Source of the DNA: Euptelea pleiosperma
Lineage: Eukaryota > Streptophyta > Magnoliopsida > Ranunculales > Eupteleaceae
Assembly: GCA_035048495.1 (NCBI GenBank)
Contig: CM068548.1
Location: 2,914,001-2,978,000 of the forward strand
DNA length: 64,000 bases
Reading direction: 5' to 3'
Of the stretch, positions 48,328 through 58,185 are shown one piece after another (position 1 is the stretch's first letter; each line of letters begins with the position of its first letter). The translations under genes and the position numbers were made by a program. The notes beneath the pieces were generated by a model, which saw only the letters and a list, made by a program, of their open reading frames with translations, made no database searches and had not been told where the DNA came from.

Positions 48328-49168
48328 CGGTATATTCCTTCAGAGCGACGTCACCTTCACCAGAAAGCACATTGTCAAACACGACTCAAGGACACATGCA
48401 TGCATCATGCTTCCTATCTCCTCTCTAACAGGTGGGTTGTTCTTATCCCATTCAGGAATGCATAATCTCTGTTACACTCAATAGCCAAGTGGTTATTTTC
48501 ATCTGAAGAAAAATTTCAGTAGCATTTTCCAATAGTTCTCTAAGTACACGATTTAGACTAGGGACAAATATGTCACCTTGTCTAAATATGTACCCAGAGA
48601 ACAAAAGGAATGCTTGGCGAAACTGTCCTTCAAATAGAAATAACCACTTTTGCTACTGACTGTACTAGAGATTATGCATTCCCAAAAATCTCCAAACTGG
48701 ACAATTCAAGAATCAACAGCAGACAATTACTCCTCACTACAAACAAGACAAAAAAGTTGTTCACTGTACAACTAATCTGTCACATGTAGGTGATAAGGCA
48801 CAATTGTCACACAATGATTCTTGAACGGGAGATCTAAGGTTCAATGCATGTATATGCATGATGTGTGTGTGTCAACTATTTACATGATATACAACATAAA
48901 ATGAGGAATGATTGAAACTTTAAAATGTTGCACTTCAATACTAGCCTTATATTATATACAGTAATTAGCATACAATGAAGAATTTGGTGGTAAAATAATG
49001 AAATAAACATTATTATAAGCAATTGAATATAAAATTAGATAGAATAACAGGTCATGAAAAATTGAACAAAAACACATGCATATAGTAGACATGAAGAACA
49101 AATCTTATATTTTAATATCAAGATGTCCTAAGAGCCATACCTGCAATTACAAACGAAGCACCAATAGT

Positions 49169-49360
49169 CAGAAATCACTAACTTGACTAGTCTTCGATCA
49201 GTATGTCCATCTACGATTTAGCCAAACATCCATACGGTCAGAAATCACTAAGCACAATCATCTTGGGTCTATATCTCCATCTACGAATCGGCTAAACATC
49301 CATACGTTCAAAAATCATCAATGAAAATGATTTTGGGACTACGTCTGAACATCCATAGGT
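49169..49360. repeat. 70-bp tandem repeat, about 2.7 copies
   Basis: Units start at 49169, 49239 and 49309 with CAGAAATCACTAA or close, each ending near AAACATCCATACGGT. Confidence 0.8.
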
Positions 49361-49405
49361 TGTGTGTTATCACTATTGCTGGTTATGGAATTCAGTTGGT
49401 GGGGT

Positions 49406-49510
49406 GAAAAAATAAACTTGGTTGATCGATGCAATGCGGCGAAAAAATCAACTTGGTGGATTGATGCAATGCGGCGAAGAAATCAACTTGGTGGATCGAT
49501 GCTGGGCAAT
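49406..49510. repeat. 35-bp tandem repeat, three copies
   Basis: Units at 49406, 49441 and 49476, each GAARAAATMAACTTGG... followed by a GATCGATGC-like end; exact 35-base period. Confidence 0.88.
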
Positions 49511-51324
49511 GAAAAAATTCAATAAGTGTAGAAAGTAAGAGGTATTTATACCAGATGACTTTCAAACTGAGTTTGGGACTTTGTATAGCATCTCAATTAT
49601 AACAGCTAACAGAAGACTTTTCTTTGTATGGCATCCCATTTCCCAATTGGCATGCATCAGCCGATCTACAGCTGGTTTAATGACAAAAACATTTTTTCCT
49701 ATTCCACCCATTTTCAACTTCTTCATATCTTCCTTGTATTCCTGACATCTTTCTTTATCTTCCATTTGAATGTTACATCTGAAACATTATTTATCAGATG
49801 ATGTATTCTATGCCAACCCTATAGTTAAAAAATTTTAAAAAAATATGTACAACCTAGAGTCAATCTAAGCCATATGACACAGACCATGAGGACCTATCAT
49901 TCACTATACCATGGGTATAGCAGAGCGGAGTCAGGGCTGTTACAGGTTGATGAATCACATAATAAATGCAATTACTTGACTATAAATTAAACACAATTAG
50001 AACAAAGTAAACCTAATTAACTCTTCATCTAATAAATATAACTACACTACAGATTCTTAAAAAATAAAACAAACCTAACAAAGGAAAAATCTATAAATTT
50101 AAAAATGTCAATGCTTATAAATCATTAATTAGACTGATTTTAAGAAAATAAGATAAATCAAATAGAACGAAAGGCTCACTAGATGTCGAAAAGCACAAGT
50201 CCAGCCAACCAATACAAAAAATCCCTCAGATTGAGCCTCGCACTCTCACTATGTCGATACTCACATTCAATTCCCTGAACGAAACAATATCTATTAGATT
50301 ACCAAAAAAATAAAAACCATTCGACAGAAAACCCAATTTACTACACTATATAATGACTATATGGATGTTTGGCCAATCCCAAAGTGTATACATACATATA
50401 TATATATAGGATGGGATAGGGTGACTTATGCTATTCTTACTAATAGAATGACTAATGGACATGGGGACCACATGAAGATGAGTTAACGGCTAATTTTTGG
50501 TGATGATATTCTTCTCGACATGGATATCAGCCACACAAAATCAGTCCATACCAACATTTTCAGCCTTGTGCAAAGTGGATTGCAAATTGAAAAATTTTGG
50601 ACCATCCATTTGCACCGTTAAATTTAGGTCCATATTTGATAGGGTTAGAAGTTTTAAAAATTTTTGATTTTTGGTGAGGATGATCTCCATGGTTTTAACT
50701 CAAAAATCATCCTAACCAAAAATTAGGTTTTAACTCACTGCATGTGGGCCCCACGATCCTTAAGTGGAACAAGGTATGCCTGAAACTTTTTCAAATGGGG
50801 AAGCACGATTTTTGCTACGTATTAACCAGTGTCATCTGGGCCCACTGACCGCATGGATGTTTATCCTATCCCTTGGTGGATATACACACCAAAGATCACC
50901 CTGACTGGTAATTTATAACCATTAGATTTTAGCACTTTTAAGGCATTCTTATAGCCGTTGAATGCAACCATTCTTTTAGTACTAAAACCAATGGCTAAAA
51001 ATCATCGAACAAGCTAATTTTTTGTATGAAATACTACTAAGGGGTGAGCTAAACATCCATGCGGTCAGTGGCCCTAGATGATAGCGGTGACTACCAAAAA
51101 TGTCACTTCCGCATTTGAAACAATCTCAGGAACACCTTGTTACATCATGACCCTATATATAAATTTTGACTAACTACATGAAAGATAAATAAATGGCTGA
51201 TTTTTAGTGAGGATGACCTCCTCGCCATATAGATTATCCCTACTAAAAATCAACCTATTCTAAAATTTCTAACCCCATCAAATGTGGGTTTAAGTTAACG
51301 GTAAAAAAATCCATACTTCTTCAA

Positions 51325-54300
51325 TGTAATACCCTGAACTTTCGTTCTAGGGTATTATGGTAAATTCGCATAATAAATGAAAACTTGAAACTTTTTTAGA
51401 CTCTTTTTATTATTTTTATTGTTTAATATCATGTATGAGTATGTGTATTTAATTTGGTTTCATTCTGACAACTTTGAAAAATTGCTATTTTTAAAACTCG
51501 CTCTTTAGGACTAAATTCCTGTTAAAAATAATGAATCATAACTTGTAGGGGACTTTTTCTTTCCCCAGCTAACATTCCAGAACTTTTATAAAAAAATTAT
51601 TTTGTGGGCCCGAGACACAAAAAATATTCCTATTTTATCCTTACCAACTTACCTGTGAAATTTGGAACCTTTTCTAAGGCATGAAAACTCTAGTCGAAGA
51701 TTTTTGAAGATTTTGATAAAATAGTATTTTCATAATTTTTTAAACTTTTCTACAATTCTTATATTTTTTTAAATTAATATTTAATTATATTTTATTTATT
51801 TAATAAGAGTGTGGGACCCGCGAATCACTTTCAAGTCATTCCGATGTCATTTGACACTTTTTCGGAGCTTTGAACTTTTTTGTGATTTTTGTATATTTAG
51901 ACAATTTTATGTTGTTTATGTGTGTGCCATGTGTCAATATCTTATTGTATGAACTTTTAAATTATGTAATATAATTTAATTTAATTAATTAATAATTATT
52001 TGTGTTATGATTGTTGGGTGGGCCTGTATGGTCAATCTAGAGGTCTTTTGGGTTTAATAATATTCTTAAATGAAGCCTAGTTGATGTATATGGGCCTTGG
52101 GCCCATTTTTAACCCATTAGTAATGTAAAATATAAGTTTTTTAGGGTTGAAAAAGTCATCCCTTTGATAGTTACGAATTTCACTAATATAGAAACCCTAA
52201 TCCTTTGCTAAACTTATTTATGAAAATCCTAAAGCTTTAAAAGTTTTCACAAACCAAATTCCATTAAAGAATAGAGAAACCTCCATTAAACCTTCATCCG
52301 GGCACCGATCGCACCTGAGCAAGAAGGGAGATTTGACGGGGACTCTAAATGGAAGAACATACCCCGAAGAGAGGACGATCTGACGACTTTCAAATTTGAA
52401 GAAACTATTAATTTTCATTAAAGTTCAAAAAATCTTAAGGTAAGTGTGTTTGATACATCCTATACTTGTTTTTCTTCAAGATTTCGTTTATCTTTCATTA
52501 GATAATGGTTGATGCTCATTATAAATTAATTTCAACAATATTTACTTTATTCTTATTGGGTTGATCTTTATTTTGGGCCACCATAATGGGTTTGGCTATG
52601 GTTTCTTTTACACATATAACGAATGACTATGTTCTTTATCATTTTTGTTATATTTTTATAATTATTTTTCTTAAATACCTCTATGAATCTATTTTCCAAA
52701 ATCGTTTAGTTTGTATTGTTTTGATTTATATTTATTTAATTATAATTTTTTTAAGTAGTTGGACTTTACAAAATAACCCAGAATTTCAAATTTTATACAG
52801 TCCACTTCACTTGGAATTTTGATATATATTTTTAATCTAAATATTTTTTAATTATTTTTCATAGATATTTATATCAATCTAGTTTCTAGAACCTTTAAGT
52901 TTGTATTTTTTGAATTTATATTAATTAAGTTATGATTTTTCAAACATGCTGGATTTTCTGTAAAACCTAGAATTCTAGATTTTACATGGTCCAATTCACT
53001 TAAGATTTCAGTCTATATTTTTAATCTAAATATTTTTCTAATTATTTTTCATAGATACCTCTAGTAATCTAGTTTCTAGAACCTTTGAGTTTGTATTTTT
53101 CTAATTTGTATTAATTAAGCTATGATTTTTCTAAGTTTTTGGGCTTTACCAAAAAATTTAGAATTTAAGATTTTATACGTCCATTTCACTTGGGATTTTG
53201 ATATATATTTTTAACCTAAATATTTTTCTAATTATTTTTCATAGATACTTCTATCAATCTTGTTTTTAGAACCTTTGAGTTTGTATTTTTCTTATTTGTA
53301 TTGATTAAGTTATAATTTTTTAAACGTGCTGGACTTTTCTATAAAACTTAAAATTCTAGATTTTACATAGTCCACTTCACTTGAGATTTCGATCTATATT
53401 TTTAATCTAATTATTTTTTATAGATACTTCTATCAATCTAGTTTCTAGAACCTTTGAGTTTGTATTTTTCCAATTTGTATTGATTAAGTTATGATTTTTC
53501 TAAGTTGTTGGACTTTACCAAAAAACCCAGAATTCTAGATTTTACACGATCCACTTTACATGGGATTTTGATCTATATTTTTAACCTAAATATTTTTTTA
53601 ATTATTTTTTATAGATACATCTATCAATCTAATTTATAGAACCTTTGAGTTTGTATTTTTTTGATTTGTATTGATTAAGTTATGAGTTTTCAAATATTCG
53701 AGACTTTTCTATAAAACTCAAAATTCTAAATTCTATCCGACCCACTTCATTAAGGGTTTCGACCTATATTTTGAATCTAAATGTTTTTCTATTTATTTTT
53801 TTCTAAAAATTTCTGTGAATCTAGTTTTTAAATCCATTGAGTTTATATTTTTTAATTCATATTTATTTAGTTATGATTTTTATAAAGCAGTACATTTTTT
53901 GTAAAAAACCTATCAATTGTTAGTGGTACGGTCATGACTTATTGACTAAACCCTAGATGGTTTGACCTATATTTGTATGCATGGGGATCTCACCCATGTG
54001 TCTTGGATCCTTCATAGGGTTCGGCCAAGTGTCTTGGATCCTTATTTAGGGTTCGACCTTGTGTCATAGATCCCTCATAGGGTTCGGCCATGGTGTGTTG
54101 GATTCTCTTACGATTTTTACTTATATTGTTCACCCGTGTTGGTCGTGACCTTCGGTGATTGTTACATGTTATTCATGTTTAACCCTAATTCGTTCCTATG
54201 TTATCACTTTTGATGATAATCTGTTCATTTTATATTCTTATTTAAATGTTAAATACGTGTGTTCTTATGCCATGTAACCCTAGTACCATCTTGTTGTCAT

Positions 54301-55074
54301 ATCATGATCATCATGTCATTTTATATAAAGGGTGTATAAGGGAATATGGTTGAAGTATATTATATAAGTTTATATTGGTTTTCTTAATTAATCGGGGTTC
54401 GGTACCCTAGGGTGAAAGGCCCCAGACATTATTATATCCTGCAGATGGGTCAATGAGATCGCTCTTAGTGCGGGAAGGAGATGGAGATCCTATGAGGTTA
54501 TAGGTACTAGTTGCACGTACTCACTTGCAGTCACCCTCATATTCATGTCATCCTTATTATATGATTGAGATGCATATCTTGATTAAAAAAAAACTTGTAT
54601 AGTATGATATCATACCATGCACACTGTTGTATTACTGGGCCTCGGCTCACGGTGCTACACCGATACCATTTTCAGATTTTGAAGAGCCGGGTACGTGAGA
54701 TGATTTTGAGGCGAAAGACTCCGGTGCATTCGAGGAGGTCAGTGAGGATTTGGGAGTCGATCCCATACTTTAGAAAGCTGTATTTGATTATTTTATAACA
54801 TTATTTTATTTATTTTCACGGGCATGTAGGCCTTTGATTGAGAGCATGTTCTCACCTCCTTCTCTCCACATTTAGTTGATTGATTGAATTATGAATTATT
54901 TGTTTTCTACATCTAGACTTTTTTTTTACTTAGTTAGTTTTTGAATGAACCTTAGTAGTCTAATTGACCTAATTGGACCACTAGGCGACATTCATGGATC
55001 ACCTCTGGGTTCGAGTACAGGTCGATCCATGGATTTTTGGGTCGTATCTAGGTATCTGGATTCGGGGCGTGACA
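51325..55074. repeat. Unrelated 3.75-kb solo LTR
   Basis: Starts TGTAATACCCTGAA, ends GGGGCGTGACA, flanked by the target duplication TTCAA (51320-51324 and 55075-55079). TG...CA ends, 5-bp duplication and lack of any pol gene fit a solo LTR; its ends resemble many plant gypsy LTRs but I cannot name the family. It holds a large internal tandem array (52640-53905). Plus orientation is assumed from the ends only. Confidence 0.75.
52640..53905. repeat. About 190-bp tandem repeats within the solo LTR
   Basis: The landmark TAATCTAA or TAACCTAA recurs at 52833, 53022, 53212, 53403, 53582 and 53773, a spacing of 179-191 bases, with AATTATTTTTCATAGATA and AACCTTTGAGTTTGTATTTTT in each unit. About six to seven diverged units. 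Confidence 0.85.
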
Positions 55075-55079
55075 TTCAA

Positions 55080-55607
55080 CATGTAAACCATGCTATGAAT
55101 ATCAGAATGATTTGAATTTTTGTGAGGGTGATCTTCTCACCATATAGATCACACATACAAAAAATCAGCCCATTCTGAAATTTCTATTACCATCAAATGT
55201 TGGTTTCAAGTTAATAGTAAAAAATATACAATCCATAATTCTTCAACTTGTAAACCAGCCTATGAAAATAAGAATGATTTTAATTTTTGTGAGGGTGATC
55301 TCCTCACCATATAGACCACACCTACAAAAAATTAACCCATTCTAAAATTTCTAACACCATCAAATGTGGGTTTCAAGTTAACAATAAAAATAGACAGTCC
55401 ATAATTCTTCAACTTGTAAACCAACCTATGAATATAAGAATGATTTGAATTTTTGTCAGGGTGATCTCCTCACCATATAGACCACACCTGTAGAAAATCA
55501 ACCCATTCTAAAATTTCTAACACCATCAAATGTGGGTTTCAATTTAACAGTAAAAATAGACAATACATAATTCTTCAACTTGTAAACCATGCTATGAATA
55601 TCAGAAG
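55080..55607. repeat. 166-bp tandem repeat in foldback arm
   Basis: Landmark TTCAACTTGTAAACC at 55075 (variant), 55242, 55408 and 55574: spacing 167, 166 and 166 bases. The unit equals the right-arm sequence before the solo LTR (51160-51319). Confidence 0.85.
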
Positions 55608-55690
55608 GGTCGGGCTCCGTTGATAGTTATAATTGAAATTCACCGGTCCATTCTCTTTAACTCAATAAACCTAGAAAGGGGGGTTGATTA
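55608..55690 (-). repeat. Reversed copia leader and LTR end
   Basis: 55634-55690 is the reverse complement of the last 57 bases of a C1-type LTR (TGAAATTCACCGGTCC to GGGTTGATTA). 55608-55633 read on the minus strand looks like the leader after an LTR. At 55691 it abuts a forward LTR start, TGTAAGGAAT. Confidence 0.65.
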
Positions 55691-57323
55691 TGTAAGGAAT
55701 ATTTTCATATTCAATTTGACAAAGATTCTATTTGACATAAAAACATTATTGTAACCGTTCCTACTAGCACTAGTGTAGTGTGAAGATGTTATGGTATGCA
55801 TACTTTGCCAACTACATGAAAACTAAAAGACAAAGAAAGCAAGAATCAGACGGTTGATGACAGGAGTCATCTGAGTAACTGTCGATTTGTCAGTTAACGA
55901 TCGTGTACGCTCGGTTAGGAAGTGAAAGTAGGTTTTTTCGCGTCGTTGGTTACGGAAACCCTAATTCCAACACATTTGTAATTTGTCCGATTTAATTCCT
56001 GCAAAATATGAACTCTTGTATAGGGATTCGTGTCGGATGTCGATCCGCACTCGGGGTTAGTTAGCGCGATTCATGAACATGAAATAACAGATTTATCTTA
56101 GAAATTGTGGAGGGGTGAGAATGGTGAAGCGATTTAAAACATGCTTAGTGATTTTTAGAGAGAGAAATTGCCACGAACAACCAAAAATACAAAAGTAAAC
56201 TAACAAATGTAAAAATAACAATTTTATTCATCCTCAATGAGTTCTTACAAAATCAAATTAAATTCAAAAACAATCTAGAAAACCATAAACAGATTTAATC
56301 TAGAGAGAGAAATTGAGAAAGAGAATGAGAAGGTTAGAAATAGGATGAGAATGTTAGAGAGAGAGAGAGACTCACCTCAGACTTACCAAATATACTTTTA
56401 TTGAAGATGGTGGCCCTGAGAATGGTGGATGTGGTGGGGTAGGGCCCGCAAGTGGACTTCCGGCCATGCCGTGGTGGCTGTTCATGGTGGCACTAGTTGG
56501 TGAAGAAGTTGAAGGCATGGCTAGGAGTTCTCATCGGAGTTGCAGGTGGTAATGGTGGTAGACACAGTGATGGAGGAAGAACCAATGGCTCACCGTGGGT
56601 TACCAAAGTGGAGCAGATTTGCTAGAGGTGGCTGCTCGAGAGGAGGAGTTTGCGGCTTTGCTTGCTGGAGTGGTAGAGTGAACCAGCAAATGGAAGAGCG
56701 TGTTATTGTTGGAGTTGTAGGTTGCATCAGCAGGTGCAACCGTGGGTAGAGCCGCCGAAAAAGTTGAAGACGTGGAGAGGCAGAGGAGGAGATCTCACCC
56801 CGAGAGTTGCAGATCTCGTGCGTGGAAGGGGGAGATGGCTGAGGTTTCTTGAACCGCAGCAAGAAGAACACTTCCACGTGGAGGAGAGGTCGACCGACTG
56901 AGAGAGTTCTTGAGACGAGGAGGTGGAAAGGGTTGCAGGTAAAGCCAATTGTAGTAGATCTGGCCAGAGTTGTAGAAAAATGAACGTTCAGGTGGAGAGA
57001 AGAGTTGCAGGCGATAAGAATAGGAGAAGATGAAGGCGTGATGGCTTCTTGGAGATGTAGAAGACGGTGGAGATGGTGTGGGACATGCAGAGAGGAGGGC
57101 GGACTTGCCGGAGTTACAGGTCCAACAAGCTTTTTGAGAGGCTGCACGGTGGTGATGGCGGTGCTGTTTTGACAGCACGGAGTTTGCAGGTTCGGGTGAT
57201 GGCTGAGGGCGGTGGACCTCCAAAAGAGATCGTGGAGGACGCTGGGATCGGGAGAGAGAGAATGGAGGAGAAGGGGCAGTCAAGAGAGAGGTACGTGGAG
57301 CAGTGCACCTGCTGTGGTAGTGG

Positions 57324-57348
57324 CCGGAGTTGCAGGCTGCAACTCCGG
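57324..57348. repeat. 25-base palindrome in S5
   Basis: Perfect 12-base arms CCGGAGTTGCAG and CTGCAACTCCGG around a single G. Confidence 0.85.
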
Positions 57349-57560
57349 TGGAAGATGGTGAAGAAGATGACGAAGAGGAAGAACGAAAAGAAGAAAAAGA
57401 AGGAGAAGAAGAAGGGGAAAACGTGGGGAGAAGATTCGGGGAAGGAGAGGAGAAGAAAAGAGGGGGATTAGGGTTCCAATGAACCCTTTTCCTTCCCCTT
57501 TTAAAGCTCCCTAGTTTCCATTAATGGAAATTACGGAATTTTTGAAATAAAAAAAAAAAA

Positions 57561-57563
<3 letters not shown>

Positions 57564-57607
<44 letters not shown>
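57564..57607. repeat. (TA)n microsatellite in S5
   Basis: About twenty-one TA units next to an A run, at the same LTR position as the (TA)n of S4. Confidence 0.9.
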
Positions 57608-57609
<2 letters not shown>

Positions 57610-58185
57610 AAAGTAAAATGCTACTTTTCTTTGGGGAATGTCCCCATTTAGTGGACCCCCCATTTTTTAAAATTTAATTAAAATTATTTTGAAATTCACG
57701 GGGTCCACTAACTGGTTGGACAGCGGGTCGATGATGATGGGCCCGGCTACTGGCCCACATGGATTGATGATGTCCATCGTCTCACAAGATGATGTGACAG
57801 ACAGTCTGATGGCGATCGGATAGATGGTGACTTGATTGGGACCCAGATTGGTAGATCGACGGATCTAGAGAGATCCAACGGTCCGATTGAAGATCCAACG
57901 GTCTGATGGAAGATCCAACGGTCAGAGAGCTAAGGGAGATGAGATAGAGCCGATGGACAGGAGTTCTGGGGTTAGGTCAGTAGATTCGAGGACCGAGAGA
58001 TGAAGAGAGAGAGAGAATAAGGAAAGATGAGAGAGAAAGTATCAGAAAATGGAGATAAAAGTATTGGCAGAGGGTCTGGAACCCTGGTCTTCACTGTGAC
58101 CATCCTTACGCTTCTCCAGTAGAGTAGACTATCATTCCTTGCTGACTCATGTGGCTTTAAACGCTTTGGTCCGTCTTTTGGTCAT

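Larger units (their letters stand above)
22175..48400 (-). mobile_element. CACTA (En/Spm) transposon, split by G2
   Basis: The left terminus CACTACAGGAAAA and dense subterminal repeats (22188-22745) mark one end. Genes read on the minus strand: transposase-associated domain, TNP2 core, DUF4218, DUF4216, then a second Pro-rich protein region. G2 (25530-45616, TSD GCTTC) sits between DUF4218 and DUF4216; without it the visible element is about 6 kb. I find no matching TTTTCCTGTAGTG terminus or subterminal repeats to the right of the transposase start at 48327, so the other end is lost or diverged and the right limit given is approximate. Confidence 0.88.
48328..50489. other. Gene-free region right of CACTA transposase
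   Basis: No convincing gene. It should hold the 5' end of the CACTA element, but no CACTA terminus or subterminal repeats are seen. Contains two small tandem arrays (49169-49360 and 49406-49510) and a short frame on the minus strand at 49765-49562 that I do not recognise. Confidence 0.6.
50490..55607. repeat. Foldback (long inverted repeat) element, interrupted
   Basis: Two long imperfect arms point at each other around 50950. Inner arms are clearest: 50834-50863 against 51050-51079 (core CACTGACCGCATGGATGTTTA). Outward, the left arm 50576-50833 matches the right arm 51080-51319, for example CATATTTGATAGGGTTAGAA against the reverse complement of TTCTAACCCCATCAAATGTG. No coding capacity, so it is probably non-autonomous. 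Outer limits and target duplication could not be fixed. Solo LTR 51325-55074 is inserted in the right arm, which also became a 166-bp tandem array. Confidence 0.6.

Noticed and set aside
49562..49765. 67-residue minus-strand frame near the CACTA transposase start
   Set aside because: No recognisable domain, no supporting context; could be chance or an old exon.
50041..50060. ACTACACTACAG as the missing CACTA terminus
   Set aside because: It is in the wrong orientation for a right end, lacks the following GGAAAA and has no subterminal repeats nearby.
52586..52822. 78-residue hydrophobic frame
   Set aside because: A/T-rich translation of the LTR-internal tandem repeats.
57067..57471. 134-residue Lys/Glu-rich frame
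   Set aside because: Antisense of LTR S5 CT-rich sequence, as above.
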